Origin: Actinomyces sp. HMSC035G02
Lineage (GTDB): Bacteria; Actinomycetota; Actinomycetes; Actinomycetales; Actinomycetaceae
Length of the DNA: 64,000 nucleotides
Direction of reading: 5' to 3'
Assembly (NCBI GenBank): GCA_001838165.1
Contig: KV835898.1
Coordinates: 27,861-91,860, forward strand
Of the stretch, positions 37,445-46,371 are shown piece after piece (the first letter of the stretch is position 1; each line of letters opens with the position of its first letter). The notes beneath the pieces were generated by a model. That model made no database searches, had not been told where the DNA came from, and worked only from the letters and a program-made list of their open reading frames with translations. The position numbers and the translations under genes are program-made.

Positions 37445-38230
37445 ATGCTCACAACACTGCTCCCGGCAGCCGCCGATGCGGCTGTCCCTACCACGGGCCA
37501 GCTTTTCTGGTCTGAGTTCCTCGGCACGGCCGTGCTGCTGCTCCTCGGTGGCGGCGTCGTCGCCACGAACCTGCTGCCCAAGTCCAAGGGCAAGGGTGGC
37601 GGCTGGCTGGTCATCAACTGGGGATGGGGCCTCGCGGTCTTCGCCGGCGTCTACGTCGCGTTCCGCTCCGGCGGTCACCTGAACCCCGCCGTGACGATCG
37701 CCAAGGCTGTCGGCCACGCCTTCGACTCCTCTGTTGAGCTCGCCCCCGGCGTCGCGGTCAACGCGACCAACATCCTCGTCTACATCGTTGCTCAGTTCCT
37801 CGGTGCCTTCGTCGGCGCCGTTCTGTGCTGGCTGACCTTCAAGAAGCACTTCGACGAGGACTGCGACCCCGCCCTCAAGCTCGGCGTCTTCTCCACCGGC
37901 CCCGAGATCCGCTCCTACGGTTGGAACTGCCTCACTGAGGCCATCGGCACTGCCGTGCTCGTCCTGTGGGTCTTCGTATCCGGTCACACCGAGACTGCGG
38001 TCGGTCCGCTCGGCGTCGCGCTCATCATCGTCGTCATCGGTAACTCGCTCGGTGGCCCCACCGGATACGCCATCAACCCGGCCCGTGACCTCGCCCCCCG
38101 TATCGCCCACGCGATCCTGCCAATCAAGGGCAAGGGCGGCTCCGACTGGGGCTACTCCTGGGTCCCCGTCGTCGGCCCGATCGTCGGCGCCATCGTCGGC
38201 ACCGTTCTCTACTTCCTCACCCTCGCCTGA
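37445..38230 (+). CDS. glpF: Glycerol uptake facilitator (aquaglyceroporin)
   Basis: A 261-residue MIP-family channel for passive glycerol entry. Six helices and two half-helices carry the NPA boxes GGHLNPAVT (~residue 79) and GYAINPARDLAPR (~residue 206); the Asp after the second NPAR is diagnostic of the glycerol-conducting GlpF branch rather than a water-only aquaporin. It is followed by glpK, so glycerol is trapped as glycerol 3-phosphate. A hairpin in the 152-base gap may tune expression of the two genes. Divergent SorC control is likely. Confidence 0.93.
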   Translation: MLTTLLPAAADAAVPTTGQLFWSEFLGTAVLLLLGGGVVATNLLPKSKGKGGGWLVINWGWGLAVFAGVYVAFRSGGHLNPAVTIAKAVGHAFDSSVELAPGVAVNATNILVYIVAQFLGAFVGAVLCWLTFKKHFDEDCDPALKLGVFSTGPEIRSYGWNCLTEAIGTAVLVLWVFVSGHTETAVGPLGVALIIVVIGNSLGGPTGYAINPARDLAPRIAHAILPIKGKGGSDWGYSWVPVVGPIVGAIVGTVLYFLTLA

Positions 38231-38239
38231 GAGTGAGTG

Positions 38240-38270
38240 CGCGGGCGAGGCCACCGCGGCCTCGCCCGCG
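38240..38270 (+). terminator. Hairpin in the glpF-glpK spacer
   Basis: CGCGGGCGAGGCC (38240-38252) pairs with GGCCTCGCCCGCG (38258-38270) around ACCGC. No T-run follows, so partial termination or mRNA processing between glpF and glpK is more likely than full termination. Confidence 0.6.
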
Positions 38271-38382
38271 TCATACCCCGCCGCCGGGGTGACATTTTGT
38301 GGGACTGCGAAGTCCCGCCCGCCGCGCAGGTGGATCGACGCGGCACACACAACGACGTGATAACGCCTCCGAAAGGACACTC

Positions 38383-39903
38383 ATGACCACCGAAAAGTTC
38401 GTTCTCGCCATCGATCAGGGCACCACCTCGACCCGTGCGATCATCTTCAACCACTCCGGCGAGATCGTCTCCGTCGGACAGAAGGAATTCACCCAGATCT
38501 TCCCGAACCCGGGCTGGGTGGAGCACAACCCCATCGAAATCTGGGAGACCACTCGCACCGTCGTCGCCGAGGCTCTGCAGAAGGCGGAGATCAACCGCCA
38601 CAACCTCGCCGCCGTCGGCATCACCAACCAGCGTGAGACCACCGTCGTGTGGGACAAGAACACCGGCGAGCCCGTCTACAACGCGATCGTCTGGCAGGAC
38701 ATGCGTACCTCCGACATCGTCAAGGAACTCGAGGGCGACGAGGGCCCGGACCGCTTCCGTCAGATCTGTGGCCTCGGTCTGTCCCCCTACTTCTCCGGCT
38801 CCAAGATCAAGTGGATCCTCGACAACGTCGAGGGCGCTCGTGAGCGCGCCGAGGCCGGCGACCTGCTCTTCGGCAACACCGACTGCTGGGTCCTGTGGAA
38901 CCTGACGGGTGGCATCAACGGCGGTGTGCACTGCACCGACGTCACCAACGCCTCGCGCACCATGCTCATGGACATCCGCACGCTGCAGTGGCGTGAGGAC
39001 GTCTGCGAGATCTTCGGCATCCCGATGTCGATGCTCCCCGAGATCAAGTCCTCCTCCGAGATCTACGGCTACGGCCGCAAGAACGGTCTGCTCATCGACA
39101 CCCCGATCGCCGGCATCCTCGGCGATCAGCAGGCGGCCACCTTCGGCCAGGCCTGCTTCGAGAAGGGCATGGCGAAGAACACCTACGGCACCGGCTGCTT
39201 CATGCTCATGAACACGGGCACCGAGCCCGTCTTCTCCGACAACGGCCTGCTCACCACGGTGGCCTACAAGATCGGCGACCAGCCGGCCGTCTACGCCCTC
39301 GAGGGTTCGATCGCCGTCGCCGGTTCGCTGGTCCAGTGGCTGCGCGACAACCTGGGCATGATCGTCAAGTCCTCGGACATCGGCGATCTGGCCAGGACGG
39401 TCGAGGACAACGGCGGCGTCTACTTCGTCCCCGCCTTCTCCGGCCTGTTCGCCCCCTACTGGCGTTCGGATGCTCGCGGCGCGATCGTGGGCCTGACCCG
39501 CTACGTCAACAAGGGCCACATCGCCCGCGCCGTCGAGGAGTCGACCGCGTTCCAGAGCGCCGAGGTTCTCGACGCGATGAACGCAGACTCCGGCGTGCCG
39601 CTCAAGGAACTCAAGGTTGACGGCGGCATGACGCACGACGACCTGGTCATGCAGTTCCAGGCCGACCTGTGCGGCGTCGACGTCGTTCGCCCGAAGGTCA
39701 TCGAGACGACCGCCCTGGGTGCCGCATACGCCGCCGGCATGGCGGTGGGCTACTGGTCGGGCACCGAGGACGTTGTGGCCAACTGGCAGGAAGGCAAGCG
39801 CTGGACGCCGTCCATGGAGCCGGCCGAGCGCGACCGCACGTACCGCCTGTGGAAGAAGGCCGTCACGCGTACGCTCGACTGGGTTGACGACGACGTGAAG
39901 TGA
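38383..39903 (+). CDS. glpK: Glycerol kinase
   Basis: A 506-residue FGGY-family kinase making glycerol 3-phosphate from glycerol and ATP. The N terminus [18 protein letters not shown] is the FGGY phosphate-binding loop; [20 protein letters not shown] and the active-site Asp region [17 protein letters not shown] are all present, as is the C-terminal [20 protein letters not shown] nucleotide motif. ATG 38383 follows GAAAGGA; the upstream in-frame codons to 38299 run through the spacer hairpin and are rejected. It forms a glycerol assimilation unit with glpF. Confidence 0.97.
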   Translation: MTTEKFVLAIDQGTTSTRAIIFNHSGEIVSVGQKEFTQIFPNPGWVEHNPIEIWETTRTVVAEALQKAEINRHNLAAVGITNQRETTVVWDKNTGEPVYNAIVWQDMRTSDIVKELEGDEGPDRFRQICGLGLSPYFSGSKIKWILDNVEGARERAEAGDLLFGNTDCWVLWNLTGGINGGVHCTDVTNASRTMLMDIRTLQWREDVCEIFGIPMSMLPEIKSSSEIYGYGRKNGLLIDTPIAGILGDQQAATFGQACFEKGMAKNTYGTGCFMLMNTGTEPVFSDNGLLTTVAYKIGDQPAVYALEGSIAVAGSLVQWLRDNLGMIVKSSDIGDLARTVEDNGGVYFVPAFSGLFAPYWRSDARGAIVGLTRYVNKGHIARAVEESTAFQSAEVLDAMNADSGVPLKELKVDGGMTHDDLVMQFQADLCGVDVVRPKVIETTALGAAYAAGMAVGYWSGTEDVVANWQEGKRWTPSMEPAERDRTYRLWKKAVTRTLDWVDDDVK

Positions 39904-39921
39904 TTGTCATCCCTTGATATT

Positions 39922-39960
39922 GACGAGGCCGGGGCTGCGTGAAGCGGTCCCGGCCTCGCC
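39922..39960. terminator. Convergent terminator after glpK
   Basis: CGAGGCCGGG (39924-39933) pairs with CCCGGCCTCG (39949-39958). It carries the recurrent GACGAGGCCGGGG word and separates glpK from the leftward fusion gene. Confidence 0.7.
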
Positions 39961-39978
39961 GCGCGTGGGAGCGGCGCG

Positions 39979-42258
39979 TTAGAACGTCTCGTAGGAGACG
40001 CGTGCGCCGCCGGCCTGGATGATGCGCGAAATGTCGCGTACTATGTGGGCGGAGCCGCACACGTAGTACGTGGCCTGGGGATCGATGCCCTCGGCGTTCA
40101 GGTAGTCGGTGATACGCCCGTGAAACGTGCCGGGCACCGCCTCGCGGCTGACGCATCGAATGAGCCGGGGCAGCGGTGTTCCCGCTCGGCCTGTCAGGTC
40201 GTCGTCCGTCCGTGAGCATCCGACGATGAGTATGTCGTCGTCGCGCCTGCCAGCCTCGAACGCTGCGAGGAATGGGGCGATGCCCGTCCCTGTTGCGATG
40301 AAAATGCGCCGGTGCGGTGCCTCGGCGTCGGTCGTGCCCCGGTCTGGCGTGACGAGCCAGTGGCCGTAGGGCAGCTCGAGGTCGACGTCGTCGCCGGGTG
40401 CGATGGTGCTCGCCCAGGAGGCGCCCATGCCCTTCGTGCGCACGTCAACGAGGAGCCTGACGGTGCGCCCAGGGGCTGATGCGAGCGAGTACGGTCGCCA
40501 TTCGAATGGCGCGACCCGAACGAGCGCGTACTGTCCTGCCTCCCACGTTGCGCATTCCGGTAGCTCGAGTGTGATGTCGCGGGTGGTGGGGCTCATCCAA
40601 CGAGCGCGTTGTACTGTCGCCCGATGGCGCCTCGCCCCGGCGGTGCGTTCGGATGTCATGTCGTGGGAGGAAACGGCGTGATCCTGGGTGGGGACCTGAT
40701 CGCGCAGTGCGCGCCTGATGCGGGGGTATCCCGCGGGCCCGAGTACCTTGCAGGCCGTGGACATGCCGGCCAGGGCGGCGCCCACGATGCCGGGCATTCC
40801 CGCGTCCTGTCCGGTCAGGTAGAGGCCGTCGATGGGGGTCGAGGGAGAGGCGAGGTCGGCAGCGAAGCGCTCGGGTGTCAGGGGCAGTCCGTAGAAGCAT
40901 CCGCCCTCGTGTGACGTGAAGTGTTCGACGGTGAGCGGCGTGCCCACCTCGACGTATCGGACGGCGTCTTTCAATCCGGGTATGGCCGTGTCCGCGAGGT
41001 CAATGAGTCCGCGTGCCATCGCCGACGTCAGGCGTTCGTAGTCCTCCCCGCGCATCCCCGGCCTCGTTCCCGACCATCGGTCGAAGGCCTGTGGCTGGGC
41101 GAAGGACGCGATCTCCACTGTTGCGTGGCGGTCTCCGGCTTTGATTCCCGGGAACGAGATGAAGGCTGATTGAGGGCGTCCCTGGCACAGGTCCTCGGTC
41201 ATCTGCTCCAGGTCGTCGGGTCCCTGGGATGTATTCACCCAGACGTTCGACCCGTCCACGCCGGCGGGGTAGTGGTCGAGCGTGAGGTAGACGGTCACCG
41301 CGGAGCCTCCCTGCCCGAGGCGGGCGACGTGTTCGCGGACGCGTGCAGTGAGCGCGCCGACCGGACCGGTCGTTGGTAGTAGCCGGGTGTACGTTTCGCG
41401 TGCGCCGACGCCGGAAATCACGATGGGAGCCCGCTCCTCGTAGGAGACGGGCGCGGACCTGCGATCAGTGACGCGAACGCCCACTGCTCGCCCGTTGTCG
41501 ATGAGGATGTCGTCGACGTCCTGGCACAGGCGAATCTCACCTCCGGTTGCGCGGATCCGTTCCTCGATCATGCGCGCGATCTGCCCGCTTCCCCCACGTG
41601 GGAACCATGCGCCGTCCATGTAGTGGTACACGATCATCGCGTGGGCGACGAACGCGCTGCGCGTTGGCTCCACCCCGTAGTCGCCCCAATGCGTGGTGAG
41701 TAGGGCGCGCAGTGCCGGGTCGCGGAAGCGGCGCTCCATGTAGTGTTGCGTCAGCTCGAGCGCGTGGCCGGCGAGTGCTCGCTGAGCGAGGCGAACGGCG
41801 GGTGCTACCCGCTCGGGAACCATCTCCCGGACGTAGCCGAGTGACATGTAGGAATAGGCTCGTTGAACGTCTGCGCGGTAGCGGCGAATCGCTCTTTTCT
41901 CATGTGGAAACAAGGAGATGAGAAGTCGCTGGTATTCCTCGAGACTGGAAGGGATAGTAACGTCGAGGCCGTGGCCGGGCAGCACGAAACGGTCGTAGCC
42001 CGACGGCATTCGATTCCATGTGAGCGCGCCGCCGGTGAGGTAGTCGAAGAGCTGGCGTGGACGAGACCTGGGGTGCATGTCGCCGACGTAGTGCAGCCCG
42101 ACATCCCAGGAAGCGCCCATCCGACGGAATGAGTGGGTGAGGCCGCCTGGGGTGCTGTGTTTTTCGAGGACAAGCACGCGCGCTCCCGCGACTCCGGCAA
42201 GGAGGCCGGCCGTCGTGAGTGCACCGATGCCCGAGCCGATAACGATCGCGTCATACAT
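39979..42258 (-). CDS. Fusion of a phytoene-desaturase/retinol-saturase-like flavoprotein with a ferredoxin-reductase-like module
   Basis: A 759-residue two-part oxidoreductase. Residues 1-~525 form a CrtI/CrtISO/RetSat-like FAD enzyme: dinucleotide motif AIVIGSGIGALTTAG, LVLEKHSTPGG, FPRGGSGQIARM and the C-terminal FAD closure GLYLTGQDAGMPGIVGAALAG. Residues ~545-759 form an FNR-type reductase with flavin-binding RPYSLAS, NAD(P)-binding ATGTGIAPFLAAFE and YYVCGS. No iron-sulfur ferredoxin domain is seen. The simplest reading is a self-sufficient enzyme passing electrons from NAD(P)H to the desaturase/saturase half (inference). Start ATG 42258 follows GGGAG. It is divergent from a TetR gene with two paired operators. 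No carotenoid genes are nearby, so the substrate is unknown. Confidence 0.85.
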   Translation of the reverse strand: MYDAIVIGSGIGALTTAGLLAGVAGARVLVLEKHSTPGGLTHSFRRMGASWDVGLHYVGDMHPRSRPRQLFDYLTGGALTWNRMPSGYDRFVLPGHGLDVTIPSSLEEYQRLLISLFPHEKRAIRRYRADVQRAYSYMSLGYVREMVPERVAPAVRLAQRALAGHALELTQHYMERRFRDPALRALLTTHWGDYGVEPTRSAFVAHAMIVYHYMDGAWFPRGGSGQIARMIEERIRATGGEIRLCQDVDDILIDNGRAVGVRVTDRRSAPVSYEERAPIVISGVGARETYTRLLPTTGPVGALTARVREHVARLGQGGSAVTVYLTLDHYPAGVDGSNVWVNTSQGPDDLEQMTEDLCQGRPQSAFISFPGIKAGDRHATVEIASFAQPQAFDRWSGTRPGMRGEDYERLTSAMARGLIDLADTAIPGLKDAVRYVEVGTPLTVEHFTSHEGGCFYGLPLTPERFAADLASPSTPIDGLYLTGQDAGMPGIVGAALAGMSTACKVLGPAGYPRIRRALRDQVPTQDHAVSSHDMTSERTAGARRHRATVQRARWMSPTTRDITLELPECATWEAGQYALVRVAPFEWRPYSLASAPGRTVRLLVDVRTKGMGASWASTIAPGDDVDLELPYGHWLVTPDRGTTDAEAPHRRIFIATGTGIAPFLAAFEAGRRDDDILIVGCSRTDDDLTGRAGTPLPRLIRCVSREAVPGTFHGRITDYLNAEGIDPQATYYVCGSAHIVRDISRIIQAGGARVSYETF

Positions 42259-42273
42259 GGAAACTCCCAAAAC

Positions 42274-42286
42274 TAGACAGTGTCTA
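42274..42286. promoter_or_regulatory. TetR operator, box 1
   Basis: TAGACAGTGTCTA is a near-perfect palindrome 15 bases upstream of the fusion gene start. Confidence 0.7.
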
Positions 42287-42305
42287 TTTATGACAACACG
42301 TGTGC

Positions 42306-42318
42306 TAGACACTGTCAA
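42306..42318. promoter_or_regulatory. TetR operator, box 2
   Basis: TAGACACTGTCAA repeats box 1 with small changes, 32 bp centre to centre (three helical turns). Both lie between the divergent fusion gene and TetR gene, so one regulator can control both promoters. Confidence 0.65.
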
Positions 42319-42349
42319 GTTCGGTCGTTGCATCGGCTAGACTAGGGGC

Positions 42350-42943
42350 ATGACGCGCTCTACGGCATCCGAGGGACTGCGCGAGGCAATCCTCGCAATT
42401 AGTCGTGATCTCCTCAATGAGGGTGGGCCATCTTCGCTCTCCATGCGCGAAGTTGCTCGTCGTGCGGGCTGCACGCACCAAGCTCCCTACCATCACTTCC
42501 GGGGGCGCGAAGGGATCCTCGTGGCGCTTGTCGAGGAGGGCTACCGCTCCCTCGAACGGGCACTGCGTGAGGCCAGGGAGCGTAGTGATGGGGCGTCGCC
42601 GCAGGACGTGACGCGGGCCGCCGGACATGCCTACCTGTCGTGCGCGCTGGCAAATCCCGGCGTCTTTCGGATCATGTTCCGATCAGACATGTACGACGCC
42701 GACGCGCACCCGGGGCTGAGGCAGGCCAGCCTGGCTGCGCGCTCCCAGCTACGTTCGTTGGCGCACACCGCCTACGGAACCGACGATCCCCACGCGGAAG
42801 TGACCCTGTGGGCATACATTCACGGCCTTGCTACCCTCGTCCTTGATGGGCCGCCCGCCCTCGGCAGCGGACAGGACGCGCAGTGCTTCGCTCGCCAGTC
42901 CATCGAATCCCCCTTCTTTATCGATGGAGTGACGGGAGCATAA
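42350..42943 (+). CDS. TetR/AcrR family transcriptional regulator
   Basis: A 197-residue repressor-type regulator. The N-terminal helix-turn-helix spans ~10-58 (SMREVARRAGCTHQAPYHHF with FRGREGILVALVEEGY), and the C-terminal half resembles the WHG/TetR_C_33 ligand domain (GHAYLSCALANPGVFRIMF). It is divergently arranged with the desaturase-reductase fusion, with two TAGACA-TGTCTA boxes between them, and so most likely represses that gene and itself until a lipid-like ligand binds (inference). The ATG at 42350 directly fits the fold; its ribosome site TAGGGGC is weak. Confidence 0.88.
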   Translation: MTRSTASEGLREAILAISRDLLNEGGPSSLSMREVARRAGCTHQAPYHHFRGREGILVALVEEGYRSLERALREARERSDGASPQDVTRAAGHAYLSCALANPGVFRIMFRSDMYDADAHPGLRQASLAARSQLRSLAHTAYGTDDPHAEVTLWAYIHGLATLVLDGPPALGSGQDAQCFARQSIESPFFIDGVTGA

Positions 42944-43022
42944 CGGGCTTTGTTGAGATGGGGAGGAATGTCTAGGACCCAAGGCCGCATCGGTCCAAAC
43001 AATCATCGGTTACTCTGATTCC

Positions 43023-43595
43023 ATGGAAAATCCTAATAATCAAACGACATACCTCGTCGTAGATGGCGAGAATATTGACGCGACACTGGGCCTTTCTGTC
43101 CTTGACCGCCGCCCGAATCCCGAGGAACGCCCACGCTGGGATCGTGTCCTCGAGAGCGCGCACGGCCGCTGGGGGCACAAGGCCAAGGGCCTGTTCTTCC
43201 TGAACGGTTCCTCCGGCTTCCTCCCGATGGGCTTCGTGCAGGCGCTTACGGCCATGGATTACTCGGTCATCCCCCTGTCGGGCCCGGCCGACATGAAGGT
43301 CGTCGACGTCGGCCTCCAGCGCACGATGGATGCGATCGCGCAGCTCGGCTCGGGCGACGTCATCCTGGCCAGCCACGACGCGGACTTCCTGCCCCAAATC
43401 GAGACCCTCCTCGACCAGGGCCGCCGCGTCGCGGTCATGTGCTTCAAGGAGTTCCTCTCCTCCCAGCTCCACGAGCTGGAGGAACGAGGCCTCGAGATCA
43501 TCGACCTCGAATACGACGTGCACGCCTTCCAGGTGCGCCTGCCCAGGCTCCACATCATCGACATCGACGACTTCGACCCGATGTCCTTCCTGTAA
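43023..43595 (+). CDS. NYN-domain (PIN-like) putative ribonuclease
   Basis: A 190-residue NYN domain protein. The acidic active-site positions are visible as VVDGENID near the N terminus, KVVDVGLQRTMD in the middle and VILASHDADFLPQI later, matching the PIN-like metal-binding Asp pattern. NYN proteins are typically RNA-cleaving enzymes in RNA processing or toxin-like roles. Here there is no antitoxin-like partner gene, which favours a housekeeping RNase (inference). It is a stand-alone gene ending at a strong bidirectional terminator opposite pspA. Confidence 0.85.
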   Translation: MENPNNQTTYLVVDGENIDATLGLSVLDRRPNPEERPRWDRVLESAHGRWGHKAKGLFFLNGSSGFLPMGFVQALTAMDYSVIPLSGPADMKVVDVGLQRTMDAIAQLGSGDVILASHDADFLPQIETLLDQGRRVAVMCFKEFLSSQLHELEERGLEIIDLEYDVHAFQVRLPRLHIIDIDDFDPMSFL

Positions 43596-43644
43596 ACCCT
43601 GGCCGCGCGTCCGCGAGCGGGCGCGTTGCCGCCAAGATGACGAA

Positions 43645-43672
43645 CCGGGCGGCCCCGCGAGGGGCCGCCCGG
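43645..43672. terminator. Bidirectional terminator between the NYN and PspA genes
   Basis: CCGGGCGGCCCC, tetraloop GCGA and the exact complement form a 12-bp stem in the ~110-base gap between converging genes. Confidence 0.8.
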
Positions 43673-43704
43673 CCTGTCTATGCGTGCGGCTGGGCCGCGT
43701 TTGT

Positions 43705-44430
43705 TCACGCCTGCGTGTTGTTGCCCTTCAGAGCAGCCAGGCGAGCCTCGATCTCCACCTGCGAGGAGTCGGTCTGCAGCTCAGCGAACTGGGCGTCCAG
43801 CGAGGAGGCGGCCAGTTCCATCTTGCCCTGGGCGAGGGCCTCCTGCTGGCGCACGCGGTCCTCGAAGCGGCCGAGCTCGCTCGTGGGGTCCAGGATGTTG
43901 ATCGAGCCGAGGGCCTCCGTGACCTGGGCCTGAGCCTTGGCGGTCTTCTCGCGGGCGATCAGCTGGTCGCGGCGGCTCTTGAGCTCGGAGAGCTTGTCCT
44001 TCATCTGAGCGAGGCCGGTCTTCAGGCGCTCGGCGACGTCGCGCTGAGAAGCGAGAGCGGGCTCCTCGGTCTTGACCTCGTTCTCGAACTGGATCTGCTT
44101 GCCGAGGGCAACCTTGGCCAGGTTGTCCCACTTGTCGGCTCCGGCCTCGTCTCCGGCTGCGCGCAGCGAGTCAGCCTTCGCGGAAGCGGCGGCGGCCTTC
44201 TGGCCCCAGTCGGCGGCAGCCTTGACGTCTTCCTCGTAGTCCTTCTCGGCCATGCGCAGGTTGCCCAGGGTCTGAGCGATCGCGTTCTCGGCCTCGATGA
44301 TCGAGTTCGTGTAGTCACGGATGAGCTGGTCGATCATCTTCTGCGGGTCCTCGGCCTTGTCGAGGAGCGCGTTGATGTTTGCCTTGGCGAGCTGAGCAAT
44401 GCGGCCCAGGATCGTCTGCTTTTCGGCCAT
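43705..44430 (-). CDS. pspA: PspA/IM30 family membrane-stress protein
   Basis: A 241-residue, almost wholly coiled-coil protein of the PspA/Vipp1/ESCRT-III family, which binds stressed cytoplasmic membranes from the inside. Conserved features are LAKANINALLDKAEDPQKMIDQLIRDY at the N terminus, the hairpin helices rich in Gln, Lys and Glu, and the LGSINILDPTSELGRFEDRV segment. The N-terminal amphipathic helix is present. It lies downstream of three TPM-domain membrane proteins on the same strand, separated from the nearest by 155 bases. That grouping suggests a shared envelope-stress function (inference). Confidence 0.93.
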   Translation of the reverse strand: MAEKQTILGRIAQLAKANINALLDKAEDPQKMIDQLIRDYTNSIIEAENAIAQTLGNLRMAEKDYEEDVKAAADWGQKAAAASAKADSLRAAGDEAGADKWDNLAKVALGKQIQFENEVKTEEPALASQRDVAERLKTGLAQMKDKLSELKSRRDQLIAREKTAKAQAQVTEALGSINILDPTSELGRFEDRVRQQEALAQGKMELAASSLDAQFAELQTDSSQVEIEARLAALKGNNTQA

Positions 44431-44585
44431 GATGTTCTCCTTTGGTGGTGGTGCGCATCTGCGCGGTTTGGTGTGGTGCGCGTGCGCGCGGGTTGTGAGC
44501 GAGGGCGTGGCCCCGCAGGATGAGAGGGCTACAGTGAGCCTGTAGCGGGGGAGGGGTTTGTTGTCACGGTGTGTGTTCCTCCCAA

Positions 44586-46217
44586 CTAGCGCCCGGGGCT
44601 GCGAAGCGGATCAAGCGTGGCGTCCAGCTTGGCTTCAACAGAGCGAGCGTGCTCGAGTGCATCGAGCGGATTATCGTTGTGAATAAGGGCCTCCTGAGCC
44701 CGTGTGATCGCCTCACGAGCATCAGTGATGAGGGGAGCGAGCAGGGTCCGGTCGGTCTGCAGGCGGTCAGCCTCCTCGATGTCTGAGGAGAGGGCTGCGA
44801 TAGCGGCGCCGAGCCGATCCTCAATGTGGTCCAGGTCTTGTTTCGCCGTGAAGATAGCGTTCATCTCGTGGTAGGCCATGAGGAGCGCGCGCTCGGCAGT
44901 GTCGACCGCGGAGGTGGCCAGGTCGGCGTCCGTGTCGATGATTGCCTGGGCCGACTCAATGGCGTTGTGTGCCGAGGTAAGCAGCGACGTGGCCTTGTCG
45001 GGGTTGTCCTCGAGTGCAGCCAGTACCGTGCCGGGGTAGATGCTGGCAATTGTCGCCAGCTCCTCCCTCGAACGCTCCACGTCCGCCAGCTCTTCCGCGA
45101 GGCGCTCCTGAGCCTCGGCCAGGCGGGTCGGCAGCGCGGTGCGCTCGGAACGCTTCGTGCTAAAGGGGGCCTGTGCGTCGCGCAGCAAACCCAACTGCGT
45201 GTCGAGTTCGTTGATGATCTGCGACGCAAGGCTCTCTTTTTTCGCCGGGTCGTACGCCGTGCGGCACTGCTTGTAGAGGGCATCCCCGCGGGACAGGGCC
45301 TCCTTCGCCTCCTTGATGCGGTTGCGGAACTGTTCGGTCGCGGCGATGCCGAACTGCGCGCGGGCGTAGTCCCACTCCTTCTCGGCGTCGCGTACCTCCT
45401 GATCGGCCTTGGACAGACGATCCTTCGCCTGCTCGACCAACCTATCGGCGTTTCGCTGTGCGGCCTTGTCTTCACGCTCGTCCCTGCGGCGCGAGATGCG
45501 CCATGCTGCCTCTTCGATTTCTGCGGCGCGTTCGTCTTCCTCGCGGGCTTTTGACCACTCTCCAAAGATGATGGAGCCGATAACAAGTATGCCTAAGAAG
45601 AAAAATAAAACGATGGTCTTGATCGATTCTAGCCTTCCTGAGGCCTCCCGCTGCTGGCGTTCAGCTTCGTAGTTGGCATTGGTTTGGCCGTGTGGAGCGT
45701 AGGATTGACGATCGTATGTCGCGAAGGAGCTCCGCAGGCTGCTGATGAAGGTAGTGAGGCCTGCTGCTGCCTCGTCAGGGGTCAGTGGGGTTGATGTGTA
45801 CTTCTGACGGGCTTGAGATAGTGCGCTCCTCACGTACTCATTGGCATGTGAACTGATGTTCATCGTCCGTTCCAACTCCGGGCCAACGCAGTAGGCGTCC
45901 TTGCCGTCCTCATAACCAACGACGTAAAGGAGAGCCTTGTTGTTGTTCCGGGTGTTGGCGAGGGTAGCTCGGCACCACGCGTCCGGCTCTTCGTCGGAAA
46001 AGTTGGGGACGATGACGGCGTAGATGGGGTGGTATTTGGAGGAGAAGGATTCTGCGTCAGTCTCTAATTTTGCGCGCTGTTCGTCGCTCAGGAAGTTATC
46101 CGAATCGGTGACATATGTGCTTGGCGTGAGTGGATCGGCTGCGAATGCGGGTACGCCGCCGATCAACATCGTGGCCGTCATGGCGGCTACGATGCTCAGG
46201 CGTCGAATCCGTCGCAT
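44586..46217 (-). CDS. TPM-domain coiled-coil membrane protein, paralog 1
   Basis: A 543-residue protein with a signal peptide (~1-28, ending PAFAAD) and an extracytoplasmic TPM domain (~32-150) containing VTDSDNFLSDEQ and IYAVIVPNFS. A membrane helix (~195-218, IVLFFFLGILVIGSIIFGEW) leads to a ~320-residue cytoplasmic coiled coil rich in Ala, Glu and Arg. TPM domains occur in YgcG- and MOLO1-like proteins; their role is not well fixed. ATG 46217 has AAGGAGG. It is the smallest of three tandem paralogs and lacks the C-terminal extension of the others. A 10-bp inverted repeat lies just upstream. Confidence 0.85.
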   Translation of the reverse strand: MRRIRRLSIVAAMTATMLIGGVPAFAADPLTPSTYVTDSDNFLSDEQRAKLETDAESFSSKYHPIYAVIVPNFSDEEPDAWCRATLANTRNNNKALLYVVGYEDGKDAYCVGPELERTMNISSHANEYVRSALSQARQKYTSTPLTPDEAAAGLTTFISSLRSSFATYDRQSYAPHGQTNANYEAERQQREASGRLESIKTIVLFFFLGILVIGSIIFGEWSKAREEDERAAEIEEAAWRISRRRDEREDKAAQRNADRLVEQAKDRLSKADQEVRDAEKEWDYARAQFGIAATEQFRNRIKEAKEALSRGDALYKQCRTAYDPAKKESLASQIINELDTQLGLLRDAQAPFSTKRSERTALPTRLAEAQERLAEELADVERSREELATIASIYPGTVLAALEDNPDKATSLLTSAHNAIESAQAIIDTDADLATSAVDTAERALLMAYHEMNAIFTAKQDLDHIEDRLGAAIAALSSDIEEADRLQTDRTLLAPLITDAREAITRAQEALIHNDNPLDALEHARSVEAKLDATLDPLRSPGR

Positions 46218-46247
46218 GTGATCCTCCTTGGTGAGTGGCGAACAGAT

Positions 46248-46295
46248 CAAGATACACCATTGTGAAGCGCAGCGTCTCCAATATCGTGTATCTTG
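46248..46295. promoter_or_regulatory. Inverted repeat upstream of TPM paralog 1
   Basis: CAAGATACAC (46248-46257) and GTGTATCTTG (46286-46295) are perfect 10-bp arms 28 bases apart, close to the ribosome binding site. The left arm lies in a block (GAACAG-TCAA-ATACACCAT) also found before paralog 3 at 50341-50361. A repressor or promoter element is likely. Confidence 0.45.
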
Positions 46296-46371
46296 CGTCA
46301 CACTCTGGTGGTGTAAGACCAGTGTACGTGACGGTCGTATGCGGGTGGAAATAAGTTCGCGTCAACCCCCT

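Noticed and set aside
43023..43595. Toxin-antitoxin system built on the NYN gene
   Set aside because: No small partner gene adjoins it; the neighbours are a TetR regulator and convergent pspA.
46096..46365. Conserved leader peptide MVYLDLFATHQ upstream of TPM paralog 1
   Set aside because: The matching sequence before paralog 3 is in a different frame relative to its gene, so the DNA rather than a peptide is conserved.
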